Positions 8,709 through 17,405 of a stretch of 40,732 nucleotides of DNA are shown one piece after another. The DNA is from an uncultured Lachnobacterium sp. (GTDB lineage Bacteria; Bacillota; Clostridia; Lachnospirales; Lachnospiraceae). The stretch spans positions 1 through 40,732 of the forward strand of contig UQRC01000025.1 in assembly GCA_900543445.1 (NCBI GenBank). Direction: 5' to 3'. A model generated the notes under the pieces. That model did not search any database and was not told the origin of the DNA. It saw only the letters and a list, made by a program, of their open reading frames with translations. Position numbers and translations under genes: made by a program. Each line of letters starts with the position of its first letter. Positions within the stretch are counted from its first letter, which is position 1.

Positions 8709-8780
8709 AGCTTTATCCTTTTCCTTTTTATCATAAGCTGCGCTGCGTTACAGACATATAAGACCATTTACAGGCAGACA

Positions 8781-10538
8781 TTACTGCCGGATTGTTGCAA
8801 GTCCTAGCGAATGGCGATTGATATAGATCATATCAAGTACATTGACACCATCTCCCGCACGGTTTGCATCCCCTGCCTCCAGATAAGCACCACTCAGCTT
8901 GGTAAGACCGAGCACGTGGCGGTTCACCTTGATCATATCAAGTACATTGATTTCACCATCTCCGTTCACGTCACCGTAGATAACGATCGTGTAAGAAGAA
9001 ATCTTCTTACCGCTTCCATCATACAGCTGCACGACATCCGATGTTACAACTGCACCGCTTTTCTTCTTGCCGTCTGTACCGACGAGTTTTAAAGTTGCGC
9101 CGGATGCGGTAAGATTCTTAAGCACCGTCGAAGCCTTCGTCCCCGGCTGGATTCCGGTAATATATTTGCTTCCGACGGTATACGTTTTGGAGGTCGGCAC
9201 CTTGCTTGCTTCCTCGCCCTCCTGCCGAACAACCGTCAATTTGTACGTCTTCGTCGATCCACTCTGTGACTTACATTTCACAGAAACCGTATTACTTCCA
9301 ACCTTCAGACTCATGGTTCCTGTTCCGGAAACCGTAGAGGTGGATGCAACCGCAGTCGCATTCACTTTGATAGACTCCACGCTGTTGTCTACGACAAGCG
9401 AATAGGAAGTCGTTGCACCGGTAAATCCCGGTGTCAGTGTCTGTCCGGTGACGGAAAGTGTATTCAGATAATTGTTCGGATTACCCGTTGCCGTAAAAGC
9501 CGATGCCTGATCCGGCATCGAAGTGTAGACCGGAATCCGAAACACGAATGCCTGCTGCTTATCCGTATATCCCTGTCCAAGCTTCCTGCCTTCCGTGTAA
9601 GCAGCAGTCAGGTTGCTCATATACTGATGTCCGTACAGATTGCTCGCATTTACCACATTGAATTTCTGAAAATACAGCGTATCCTGTCCGACCGATATAT
9701 AATTCTTTGCCAGAAGCTGCGCGCCTCCGTCCAATGATTTATAACGGGTATCCCACCCCTTGGACTTTGCGTATGCCAGTCCGTTCTTGATGACGGCTGC
9801 CGAGCCAACTCCGGATGCACCAAAATTGAAGTAATTATAATAACCCTCGTATCCGCTGTACGTTCCGGAAATCAGCGAACTCGTTCCGCCCGTTCCCTGT
9901 TCCTGTCGCACACGCGACGCCAGGTGATAGGGGCTGATCTTGCGTATTTCACCAATCTTCATAAATGCATCGGCATAATTTAATGTTGTGCCGTCCGCAT
10001 CCTCGATTCCCTTTGCCATAAAGGTTCCCGCAAGGATTGCCGATACGCCCGCCCTGGTCTGTGACTTACTGTAGCTTAAACTTTCAAACTGAAAGATGTC
10101 GGTATCATTTAAGAAATTGCGCGGATCCATATAATACGCGATATAGGTTGAACTCGCTGCCACCCACGAGGATCCGTCGTAGATTGTCCACGTATTGGTC
10201 GTCCAGTCGTATGCCCCGGAGGCTGTCGACTTGGTGGAATCGTTGCCGCTTTTCGGGACAAGATTAACACCATTCTTGCTCTCATTCTTGATGACATCAT
10301 CCCAATTCAGTCCGGTGCTTACTGCCTCGAACTGCCAGTTGGGGTACTTCTTATGTAATGCACTCAGACTGTCCAGATAACTGGTCGGGAATCCCGCCGC
10401 CTTCATCTGCGACTCGAACTGTGTGTCCTTCGTATCTGCCACCGCATGAATGCAAGGGACTGCAGCCACACTTGTAATCAAAAGCGCCAGACTGACGATC
10501 ACGCTCTTCATGCGCCTTCTTTTTCTCTTTATTTTCAT
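8781..10538 (-). CDS. Secreted GH73-type N-acetylglucosaminidase with cadherin-like and dockerin domains
   Basis: A signal peptide (about 1-35) precedes a glucosaminidase-type catalytic region (about 130-310) containing SRVRQEQGTGG, where Glu213 is the probable catalytic acid of GH73-like autolysins. A cadherin-like beta-sandwich follows (about 357-438). The C-terminus (522-580) carries two dockerin type I-like calcium repeats, DVNGDGEINVLDM and DANRAGDGVNVLDM, each followed by INRH/VNRH-type helices. The enzyme would cut peptidoglycan glycan strands, and the dockerin would tether it to a cohesin partner. The next gene encodes a surface protein with a beta domain that might serve as that partner, but a true cohesin could not be confirmed. 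A strong GAGGAG site precedes the ATG. Confidence 0.85.
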   Translation of the reverse strand: MKIKRKRRRMKSVIVSLALLITSVAAVPCIHAVADTKDTQFESQMKAAGFPTSYLDSLSALHKKYPNWQFEAVSTGLNWDDVIKNESKNGVNLVPKSGNDSTKSTASGAYDWTTNTWTIYDGSSWVAASSTYIAYYMDPRNFLNDTDIFQFESLSYSKSQTRAGVSAILAGTFMAKGIEDADGTTLNYADAFMKIGEIRKISPYHLASRVRQEQGTGGTSSLISGTYSGYEGYYNYFNFGASGVGSAAVIKNGLAYAKSKGWDTRYKSLDGGAQLLAKNYISVGQDTLYFQKFNVVNASNLYGHQYMSNLTAAYTEGRKLGQGYTDKQQAFVFRIPVYTSMPDQASAFTATGNPNNYLNTLSVTGQTLTPGFTGATTSYSLVVDNSVESIKVNATAVASTSTVSGTGTMSLKVGSNTVSVKCKSQSGSTKTYKLTVVRQEGEEASKVPTSKTYTVGSKYITGIQPGTKASTVLKNLTASGATLKLVGTDGKKKSGAVVTSDVVQLYDGSGKKISSYTIVIYGDVNGDGEINVLDMIKVNRHVLGLTKLSGAYLEAGDANRAGDGVNVLDMIYINRHSLGLATIRQ

Positions 10539-10595
10539 GTATTGTTTATCTCCTCAGGGAACGATTGTCTCTGTTGTATTTTAATATGATACACG

Positions 10596-10627
10596 AATTG
10601 CTCCGTTGCTTCGCAACTCCCGCAATT
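10596..10627 (-). other. Nested hairpin upstream of the GH73 gene
   Basis: AATTGC (10596-10601) pairs with GCAATT (10622-10627), and inside it GTTGC (10605-10609) pairs with GCAAC (10613-10617). A second small hairpin, GATTTTC/GAAAATC, lies at about 10651-10668. They sit in the 238-bp gap before the GH73 gene; no known riboswitch is recognised. Confidence 0.4.
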
Positions 10628-10688
10628 CTACACCCATTCGGATTCCGCTGATTTTCTTCAGAAAATCGCTCCATCCTCATGTGTGTGC

Positions 10689-10750
10689 AGGTCAATCCAG
10701 ATCATAACGCTTATCCTGCAAGCAGGATAAGCGTTATGATCTGTTGACCT
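10689..10750. terminator. Very long near-perfect hairpin after the glycosyltransferase gene
   Basis: Two arms of about 21 bases (10699-10719 and 10722-10742) are perfectly complementary and are extended by AGGTCAA/TTGACCT (10689-10695 and 10744-10750). It lies 27 bp beyond the glycosyltransferase stop. A TTTT run follows on the plus strand but not on the minus strand, so transcription termination of the minus-strand gene is plausible rather than shown. Confidence 0.55.
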
Positions 10751-10776
10751 TTTGTATCATTATATAAAACTTTGTT

Positions 10777-11721
10777 TTATGCGTCAAATTCTTCTATATT
10801 GCTCTCTTTCACGATATAATGCGGTCTCCGTTTGACCTCCATGTAAGTCTTTGCGATATACTGTCCCATGATACCCATGCAGAAAAGCTGGATTCCACCG
10901 ATAAACGTGATGATACACACAAGTGACGGCCATCCGGCAACCGGATCACCAAACACTAACGCACGGATTACTTCTATAATAATAGCGACAAAGGAAAGTC
11001 CCGTAAGAAGCAGTCCCAGATACGAAGAAATCCGAAGCGGTGTATCCGAGAAATTGACAATTCCGTCAAACGAGTAGCGCACCAGTTTCCAGAAGCTCCA
11101 CTTCGTCTCTCCCGCTGCACGTTCCACATTCTCAAACTCCAACCACCTGGTCTCGTAGCCGACCCACGCAAAGATTCCTTTGGAAAAGCGGTTATACTCA
11201 CTGACCGAAAGGATCGAATCCACCATCGCTCTGCTCATCAGCCGGTAATCACGCGCACCGTCCGCAATCTCGATATGAGTCAGTTTCCGCATCACTTTAT
11301 AAAAGCATTTCGCAAAGAAGGACCGGATCGGTGGCTCCCCCTTGCGGTTCACACGTCTGGTCGCCACATTGTCGCATTCCCCCGACTCGATCATTTGGAT
11401 CATCTGTGGAAGAAGTGCCGGCGGATCCTGCAGATCCGCATCCATGAGCGCCACATAATCACCGCTTGCGCTTTTCAGTCCTGCATACATCGCCGCTTCC
11501 TTGCCGAAATTGCGGGAGAAAGAGACGTAACGCACACGCGCATCCTGCTCCGCCAGCTTCTTTATTTCATCCAATGTTGCATCCTTCGATCCATCATTGA
11601 CAAACAGATATTCAAATTCATGCTCCGGAATCGTCTCCGTCACACGCTTCAATTCCCTGTAGAGGATGTCCAATGCTTCCTGTTCATTGTACATCGGCAC
11701 CACGATACTTATTTTGCTCAT
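10777..11721 (-). CDS. Membrane GT2 glycosyltransferase (CsbB/GtrB-like, undecaprenyl-phosphate sugar transferase)
   Basis: The 314-residue product has a GT-A domain with ISIVVPMYNE at the N-terminus, the nucleotide/metal-binding DADLQDP (94-100) and FSRNFGKEAA (68-77), all typical of the DPM1/GtrB/CsbB group. Two C-terminal membrane segments (about 230-260 and 268-292) match the small GtrB-type anchors. Such enzymes load a sugar from a UDP donor onto undecaprenyl phosphate at the inner membrane face. It is downstream of a YfhO-like gene with a 27-bp gap. In Bacillus, csbB and yfhO are adjacent and take part in glycosylation of lipoteichoic acid, so the same role is inferred here. The sugar cannot be told from the sequence. 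Confidence 0.88.
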   Translation of the reverse strand: MSKISIVVPMYNEQEALDILYRELKRVTETIPEHEFEYLFVNDGSKDATLDEIKKLAEQDARVRYVSFSRNFGKEAAMYAGLKSASGDYVALMDADLQDPPALLPQMIQMIESGECDNVATRRVNRKGEPPIRSFFAKCFYKVMRKLTHIEIADGARDYRLMSRAMVDSILSVSEYNRFSKGIFAWVGYETRWLEFENVERAAGETKWSFWKLVRYSFDGIVNFSDTPLRISSYLGLLLTGLSFVAIIIEVIRALVFGDPVAGWPSLVCIITFIGGIQLFCMGIMGQYIAKTYMEVKRRPHYIVKESNIEEFDA

Positions 11722-11748
11722 TTTCTTCTCCTCGCCTGCATTCCGCTT

Positions 11749-14328
11749 CTAAACTTCGCCTGTATTCTCTTCCACTGATTCTCTCACTCGTTCAACTCGT
11801 CTTCTACACCGAACCAACAGCATACTCAATGCAAATAGAGCAATCGCTCCACCGCTGATTGCAGCACCCGCTTTCAGCCCCGGTGTTGTGTAATGCAGCC
11901 GGATCGTATGCGCGCCTTCAGTAAGATGAACACCGATCAGCGCATCTGCAAGTGGCGTAATCTCTGTCTCTTTACCGTCTACATACAGAGTCCATCCAGC
12001 ATCCGCCGGTATCGACAATACCAGTCTTCCCGCTTCCTTAACATCAACGGTACCCTCCACCGAGCGATCCGTCATGGAAGTCAGTTCCATCGTCTGACGG
12101 TTCAATGTATGATAACACTGCTCCACCACATCCGTGTTCAGCTTATACACGCTGAAATAAATCGTTTCCATATTTGTATTGGAGATGTGGATCCTGTCAC
12201 CCGCCTTGCATTTTCCAAGTCCCAGCAGGTAACGATGCGTCGTCTTGGAATAATTCATATTCCATCCATCATTCCGGTTGACATTCAGACTGTCCGAATT
12301 GCATGTTGTGTAATCTGCATAGTAATAACCATCCTCCGGGATGTCGATCGAGGTATCTCCCTCCACTGCTTCTGTCTTACAGTCTACTGTACTGATCATG
12401 TTCTCCTCGCATCCAAGTGCAGTTGCCAGAGCATTCAGCGAACCGGTTCTGCCCGCAGACGAATCCGTCCACGCCTGAATTGCATCCTCATCCATCATGA
12501 ACCCGAGTGGCAGACAATAATTGTTGCGGTACAGATAATTTCCGTTCTCGCTTCCAACGTAAGTCTTAAACATATCCGCTTCCATCGGATTGTCGGAGAG
12601 CATGTAGCGCACAGAAAACATTGCGGAGGAAAGCGGTGTCGCCCCATTGTAACAATAGAAATTCTTGCCGCCCTCCATATATAACTTCTGAAACAAATGG
12701 CTGACATCCAGATTCATCAGCGAAGAGAAAATCGTCGCCGACGGATAGCCGTACAATGCATCGTCATTCTTCGTCTTTCTTCCGGTATCTTCCACACGGT
12801 AAAAGGCGTCACCGCCCATCTTCTCGTTATCTTCCTTTGCCATATCAAGAAGCTTTGGATAGAAGTCCTGCTTATCCGTATAAGCCACGCGGCTCGTTGT
12901 GCCAAATCCGGTGATTGCCATATTGACCGCAAGTTCCGCGATTGCAATCCATACGGCAAACTGCGCAAGCATCATCCTTGTCTGCTTTCGCGTCAGTTTG
13001 ATCAGAATCAGGCAGATGCCATACACACTGACGAAAAGTGCGGTAATCAGAAGCGACATCACATCGGTGACTTCCTCATCCCCCACCAGACCGCTCAAAA
13101 GAAGCAGACTCATCGCTCCGACTGTGGACAGCACGATGTGCCAAAGCTTCGTGCCTTTAAACTTGCGAACAGTCGCAAATCCCATCACGAGAATCATAAA
13201 AATATACAAAAAAGACTGTCTTCCCGGCAGCGCCTGCGGAAAATGCATACCATGCCAGATGTAATCCAGCTGCTTGTTCGCAAAACTTACCAGGAAAAAG
13301 CCAAGCATTAGAAGACGCGGCAATTTTTCTCTCATCTTAATTCTTCGATTTAACACATAAAGCCAGACGAGAAGCAGACTGAATGCGCCCGCATACAGAT
13401 TCGGCCAGTGATCGTTGCCTGTATATGCAGCTGCAGTCGCAGCGCCTCTGCCAAGTTCCGCAATAATATTAAAGTAGAATTCGATCTGTGTCGGGAATCC
13501 GCCCTCCGCTGATCCTGACGCACCCAGTACCGCAATCTCCGGGAGGAGCAGGATTGCCGAGCTTGCCCCCGCAAGAAGCGAATACCATGCGAATCGCAGG
13601 ATTGCCGCAAATCTATGGCCTTTTGCCTGGAAGAGATACAGACCGAAGGCAAACACCAAAAAGATGCAGATCATGATTGAAATATAATAATTAGCATAGA
13701 TACAAAGCGCCAGCGTCACATAGTAGAGTAACGCCTTCTGCTCCTTCACCAGTTTTTCGAGTCCAACCATAATGAGTGGGAACAGTGCAATACAGTCCAT
13801 CCACATAATATCCCAGCTGTACGCTGCAACAAAGCCGGATAACGCATAACCAGTCGAGAAAACGAGCGCCGGAATCATCTGATTCTTATGCATCCTGCCG
13901 TCCTTGCCAACCATTCCAAAATGGTACTTCAGAAACCAAAAGAAACTCAGCCCGCTCGCCGCAATCTTCACAAGGATCAGAAGCGTCATGAATTCAATGA
14001 CAAAACGCTTCGGGCAAAGCACAATCAGGAAATTGAGCGGGCTCGCCAGATAGTACGCATACAGCGATACGAAATCCGATCCAAGTCCCAGATTCCAGGA
14101 ATACTGCAAACTTCCGCCGGTTCTGAGTTTGTTTAAAAACTCTGTAAAAAACGGACAATACTGATGATACATGTCAATGTGCAGAATACAGTTGTCCCCA
14201 AACGGATAGACCCCATTGCCGATACAGATGATCACGCAGATCACAAACGGTATGAAGAATGCCATCACATAAGGATAAGCTTTCTTTTTTGTCAGTTGAT
14301 CAATTTTCTGACCGACTTTATGAAACAT
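11749..14328 (-). CDS. yfhO: YfhO family polytopic membrane protein, putative extracytoplasmic glycosyltransferase
   Basis: The 859-residue protein has about 12-14 predicted membrane segments in the first two thirds and a final one near the C-terminus (GAAISGGAIALFALSMLL). The first loop contains GVYPFGDNCILHIDMYHQY, the usual signature region of YfhO, which places acidic residues at the membrane surface as in GT-C enzymes. Family members are thought to transfer a sugar from undecaprenyl phosphate to an extracellular polymer. The neighbours fit: a CsbB-like enzyme just downstream and an LtaS-like synthase upstream. The ATG has AGGAGTG 5 bases upstream. A hairpin at 14346-14383 lies in its leader. 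Confidence 0.88.
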   Translation of the reverse strand: MFHKVGQKIDQLTKKKAYPYVMAFFIPFVICVIICIGNGVYPFGDNCILHIDMYHQYCPFFTEFLNKLRTGGSLQYSWNLGLGSDFVSLYAYYLASPLNFLIVLCPKRFVIEFMTLLILVKIAASGLSFFWFLKYHFGMVGKDGRMHKNQMIPALVFSTGYALSGFVAAYSWDIMWMDCIALFPLIMVGLEKLVKEQKALLYYVTLALCIYANYYISIMICIFLVFAFGLYLFQAKGHRFAAILRFAWYSLLAGASSAILLLPEIAVLGASGSAEGGFPTQIEFYFNIIAELGRGAATAAAYTGNDHWPNLYAGAFSLLLVWLYVLNRRIKMREKLPRLLMLGFFLVSFANKQLDYIWHGMHFPQALPGRQSFLYIFMILVMGFATVRKFKGTKLWHIVLSTVGAMSLLLLSGLVGDEEVTDVMSLLITALFVSVYGICLILIKLTRKQTRMMLAQFAVWIAIAELAVNMAITGFGTTSRVAYTDKQDFYPKLLDMAKEDNEKMGGDAFYRVEDTGRKTKNDDALYGYPSATIFSSLMNLDVSHLFQKLYMEGGKNFYCYNGATPLSSAMFSVRYMLSDNPMEADMFKTYVGSENGNYLYRNNYCLPLGFMMDEDAIQAWTDSSAGRTGSLNALATALGCEENMISTVDCKTEAVEGDTSIDIPEDGYYYADYTTCNSDSLNVNRNDGWNMNYSKTTHRYLLGLGKCKAGDRIHISNTNMETIYFSVYKLNTDVVEQCYHTLNRQTMELTSMTDRSVEGTVDVKEAGRLVLSIPADAGWTLYVDGKETEITPLADALIGVHLTEGAHTIRLHYTTPGLKAGAAISGGAIALFALSMLLVRCRRRVERVRESVEENTGEV

Positions 14329-14345
14329 GTTACACTCCTATGGAA

Positions 14346-14383
14346 CATCCGGCCATGAGATTTCGCTTCGCGAAGACCGGATG
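14346..14383 (-). other. Nested hairpin in the yfhO leader
   Basis: CATCCGG (14346-14352) pairs with CCGGATG (14377-14383); inside it TTCGC (14362-14366) pairs with GCGAA (14370-14374). It is immediately before the yfhO ribosome binding site and could influence translation or mRNA stability. Confidence 0.4.
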
Positions 14384-14388
14384 CTGCA

Positions 14389-14413
14389 TGTTAACTTTTT
14401 CCAAAAGTTAACA
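14389..14413 (-). terminator. A/T-rich hairpin after the LtaS-like gene
   Basis: TGTTAACTTTT (14389-14399) pairs with AAAAGTTAACA (14403-14413) around a 3-base loop. A closely related hairpin follows the metY gene at 36194-36218. The T run sits within the stem, so it may slow or end transcription from the LtaS-like gene. Confidence 0.45.
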
Positions 14414-14466
14414 CATAATACAATATTCACATTGAAGGAAGATTGAATCGCGTCTTAACAGGTCTG

Positions 14467-16299
14467 TTATTTTTCAAACAAATTATAGTATTGTAATTTC
14501 TTGTATGTCGCAAACAGATCCTCATCTGCCTTTGTCCCATCCGTGCGTCCTGCTGCAGAAACAACAGGATAAGAATTCTTTAACTCCAGCAGGAAATTCT
14601 GATACGCATCCGTTGGAACACCTGCCGCTTTCAAAACCTGTGCTGACAGATAGTTCAGGCTCGTATCCTGTCCCGTTGCACTTCCAATATCGTAATTTGC
14701 CCACACAAGATAAGGCACCAGATAACGCTGACGGAGTTGTTCGTCAGACATGCTTTCGCCGGGGAGAAGCATTGATTTCTGAATCTGTGCCGCAACGATA
14801 TCGCTCGGCTGGTGATCCCCGAAGAACACAATGATCGTCTTCTCATCCGCTTTCTCGAAATAATTGACCAGCTTCTCCAGTGACTGATCCGTCAGTTTGA
14901 TCAGCGACAGATATTGGTCGAGCACCTCGCTGTTGTAATTGGTCGCGTGAATGCTTTCCTCCAGATTCGCATATTGATCTGTGTAGCCACCGTGGTTCTG
15001 CATCGTCACATTGAAGATGAACGCCGGCTTACCCTCTTCCTTATTCTCATAAGTATCTATAATATGCTGCATGTCCGCATCGTCGCTGACATATTTGCGC
15101 ACATAGGTCTTGTTTGCATAATCGTCAATGAAATCCAGATGTTCAAATCCCAGCAGTGGATAAACCTTCTCGCGGTTCCAGCCCGATGCATAATACGGAT
15201 GCTGCGCGTAAGTCTCGTATCCAAGGCTCGCCAGATAGCTTGCAAGCGACGGCGTATTTCTTGTAATATACTGCTGGTATGGGATACTTCCCCCCGGCAG
15301 AAACGACATCGTATTGCCGGTCAGAAACTCAAACTCGGAATTCGCTGTATTACCGCCGCACACAGATACCTGCGCATATCCGGTGATTGCATTGTCCACT
15401 CCCTGCTGCATCTTATGCATAAAAGGCATATAATCTTCGTTCGTCTCAAGGTCTCCGACAACTGCAAGATCTGAGAACGCCTCATCCATGATCACAATGA
15501 TATTCGGGAGCTGATCACCCTCTTTGCCTTGTCCGGAATCATTCGCTTTGCTTCCGTTTGCATCATCACTCTGTCCCATATTATTCTTATTACTTTGATC
15601 CGATACCGTTTTCTCTCCATCCGGATATACGTTCGATGTATCCCCATACTGCTTAAGTGTTGCCTCTGCCTCATCAGCACTGTAACCTTCCGGTTTGTCA
15701 ACCGCAACATAAGCAAGATCCATCGCAAAGGTTACCGCCATACCGTTAACCTTCGTCATGTACGCCGGTGTAAATAAGAACGGATACAGATAATGTTTCG
15801 TCTGGAACGTCTCCTGTTGCAAAGTATTGACAAAAAGACACAATGCTAAACCACATAATACCGCGGAGCCAAGCCTGATCGGCAGCTTGATGCGTGGCGC
15901 TTTGCGAAAAATGCGCACCGCAATCATCAGCAGCAAAAATAAAACTGTAACAACGATCATTCTCGTTGTGGGGGTAAAATCATAATTGCCAGCAACACTC
16001 GCCGCCGTCTTCACGGAAAGCAGATCCCACGGAACAAACGGTGTCGAGCGAAACGCCATCACATAGTGATTCGTAATACCAAACACGAGTGCAATGATAA
16101 GTTCTATGCGCAGTGCCAAAGCCATTCTGCCGATCAGCAGATACAGCGTCCACGCGATCAGTTCGAAGATCAGGATATTAAATAGCTGCGCTTCCTGTCT
16201 TACCTCCGCCAAAGCGTTATGTTCAAATGCCTCCATCAGATAAAAACCGATGATTGGAACGAGTGCAAAGCCAATCATATAACGAATTCTCTGTTTCAT
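14467..16299 (-). CDS. LtaS-family phosphoglycerol transferase (sulfatase fold)
   Basis: LtaS-type enzymes move glycerol phosphate from phosphatidylglycerol to a growing polymer outside the membrane. The 610-residue product has about five N-terminal membrane segments (within 1-165), a Ser/Asn/Asp-rich linker (about 225-263) and an extracellular sulfatase-fold domain. Expected active-site residues are present: NIIVIMDEAF (metal ligand Glu273), GGNTANSE (nucleophile Thr318), QNHGGY (about 434-439) and FFGDHQ (Asp495, His496). This matches the metal site of known LtaS enzymes by position and order. It stands upstream of YfhO-like and CsbB-like genes, which supports polymer synthesis plus glycosylation. 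A related phosphoglycerol transferase acting on another glycan is also possible. Confidence 0.88.
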   Translation of the reverse strand: MKQRIRYMIGFALVPIIGFYLMEAFEHNALAEVRQEAQLFNILIFELIAWTLYLLIGRMALALRIELIIALVFGITNHYVMAFRSTPFVPWDLLSVKTAASVAGNYDFTPTTRMIVVTVLFLLLMIAVRIFRKAPRIKLPIRLGSAVLCGLALCLFVNTLQQETFQTKHYLYPFLFTPAYMTKVNGMAVTFAMDLAYVAVDKPEGYSADEAEATLKQYGDTSNVYPDGEKTVSDQSNKNNMGQSDDANGSKANDSGQGKEGDQLPNIIVIMDEAFSDLAVVGDLETNEDYMPFMHKMQQGVDNAITGYAQVSVCGGNTANSEFEFLTGNTMSFLPGGSIPYQQYITRNTPSLASYLASLGYETYAQHPYYASGWNREKVYPLLGFEHLDFIDDYANKTYVRKYVSDDADMQHIIDTYENKEEGKPAFIFNVTMQNHGGYTDQYANLEESIHATNYNSEVLDQYLSLIKLTDQSLEKLVNYFEKADEKTIIVFFGDHQPSDIVAAQIQKSMLLPGESMSDEQLRQRYLVPYLVWANYDIGSATGQDTSLNYLSAQVLKAAGVPTDAYQNFLLELKNSYPVVSAAGRTDGTKADEDLFATYKKLQYYNLFEK

Positions 16300-16420
16300 C
16301 TCTATATCAACCTCAATCTTCCTTCATAATATATCATCTGCCACTACTGCTTTACCTGTTTCATCAGCTTTTCCTCCTGGAGGGACATTGTATCTCATCA
16401 ATTAGAAATTATTTCCAAGC

Positions 16421-16480
16421 AAAAAAGGACAGAAATATGGCATCATCTCATAGAATTCTACCACACCTCTGTTCCTTTTT
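16421..16480 (-). terminator. Terminator of the XRE/small-protein unit
   Basis: On the minus strand the arms AAAAAGGAACAG and CTGTCCTTTTTT pair (16469-16480 with 16421-16432) and the 3' arm ends in a T run. The 36-base loop holds a small palindrome TAGAATTCTA. The remaining bases of the 280-bp gap up to 16579 show no gene. Confidence 0.55.
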
Positions 16481-16579
16481 GAATGGATTTCACACTTTTT
16501 TCAGATTCGTTGCTTCCGTCAGAAGAAGCCTTCCATCTGCAAATCATTCCAATCTACTTTCTCCCATGTTGTATCCGAA

Positions 16580-16858
16580 TTAGTAGTTCGATAATACAAG
16601 GCGTTCCTTATAGACACGATCCATGCGATCGATCACGCGTCTTGCCTGTCCGTATCTGCGTGGGTTGATCGTAATAACCCAGACCTTGTCTGCTCCCTTG
16701 TACTCTTCCCTCTTGAAGAATGGAACCCGCTTGCTGTTCTTCGTAAACGGAATGTGTTCCTCAAGAAGTGCCTCCGCCGTCTGCCGGCTCACCCGGTCAT
16801 TCGTTGTCCGGCATAATTCCACATCATTATCCTTGTAGTTTCCCAACTTCATTGTCAC
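16580..16858 (-). CDS. Small protein of unknown function, partner of XRE regulator
   Basis: I do not recognise this 92-residue product. It is basic, with no signal peptide or membrane segment, and contains a pattern of predicted beta strands around RVPFFKREEY and KVWVITINPRRYGQA, ending in an amphipathic helix. The start is GTG with AGGAGGAG 8 bases upstream. It is 28 bp behind an XRE-type regulator and appears to share its promoter and its palindromic operator. That arrangement resembles a toxin-antitoxin or a self-regulated pair, but no toxin fold is evident. Confidence 0.65.
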   Translation of the reverse strand: MTMKLGNYKDNDVELCRTTNDRVSRQTAEALLEEHIPFTKNSKRVPFFKREEYKGADKVWVITINPRRYGQARRVIDRMDRVYKERLVLSNY

Positions 16859-16886
16859 GTCCTGTTCTCCTCCTGTTCGTTGCCTG

Positions 16887-17132
16887 TTATTTCACCTTCA
16901 CCTGAATCTGCTTACCGAGTCCTCCCGCTACTTTCACCAGAAAATCAAGACTCGGATTATACCGTCCGCTCTCCAGGCGCGATATATTCGACTTCTTCGT
17001 TCCAACCAGTTCCGCCAATGACTCCTGTGTCATCCCCTGCGCCTTGCGCACATCCCGAAGCTGCTTCGCGACATCCCGGCTGGCATCACTTCGCTTCGTC
17101 ATACCTCTGATCGTATTCCCCCTTTTTATCAT
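16887..17132 (-). CDS. XRE-type helix-turn-helix regulator
   Basis: The 81-residue product contains a Cro/CI-type helix-turn-helix: LRDVRKAQGMTQESLAELVG and then KKSNISRLESGRYNPSL, with the recognition helix in the second part. It ends in a short basic tail. The reading frame begins with ATG at 17132, but that codon has no ribosome binding site; the ATG at 17102 (residue 11) has GGGGG 15 bases and AGAGG 1 base upstream, so the true start is unsettled. The promoter at 17250-17278 overlaps a perfect 18-bp palindrome, which fits autoregulation. The small gene downstream is likely co-regulated. Confidence 0.8.
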   Translation of the reverse strand: MIKRGNTIRGMTKRSDASRDVAKQLRDVRKAQGMTQESLAELVGTKKSNISRLESGRYNPSLDFLVKVAGGLGKQIQVKVK

Positions 17133-17249
17133 TCAATCGAAATCCATCCAACGATGCTTCTTGCTTTCCGCAATCTCACCATTCCGTATGCATTCCATAT
17201 GCAAGTTCTGTTGGATTAACCACGTTTTTCTCATCTTGTCACTTTAATT

Positions 17250-17278
17250 ATGTTATCATATATGATAACTTTCGTCAA
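17250..17278 (-). promoter_or_regulatory. Promoter with embedded 18-bp palindromic operator
   Basis: On the minus strand -35 TTGACG (17273-17278) and -10 TAACAT (17250-17255) are 17 bases apart. The spacer and part of the -10 are occupied by the perfect palindrome GTTATCATATATGATAAC (17252-17269). Binding there would block RNA polymerase, so it is the natural operator for the adjacent XRE protein. Confidence 0.7.
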
Positions 17279-17389
17279 CAATGTAACGATATCCGCTTTT
17301 GATTTTTCGTGCTGATTTTCTTCATTAATTGTCGCCAAAAACTCTCAAATGTGAAAGTTCTTCTTGCAATCCTCATTCTGCTGTGTTAG

Positions 17390-17395
17390 TATAAT
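17390..17395 (+). promoter_or_regulatory. -10 box of the tRNA-Leu promoter
   Basis: A perfect TATAAT lies 11 bp before the mature tRNA 5' end. The best -35 candidate (TTGCAA, 17364-17369) is 20 bases away, which is longer than usual, so only the -10 box is called. Confidence 0.45.
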
Positions 17396-17405
17396 ATTTG
17401 TTCGT

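Noticed and set aside
12697..13311. A 204-codon plus-strand frame
   Set aside because: Antisense shadow of the yfhO-like gene, with no ribosome binding site.
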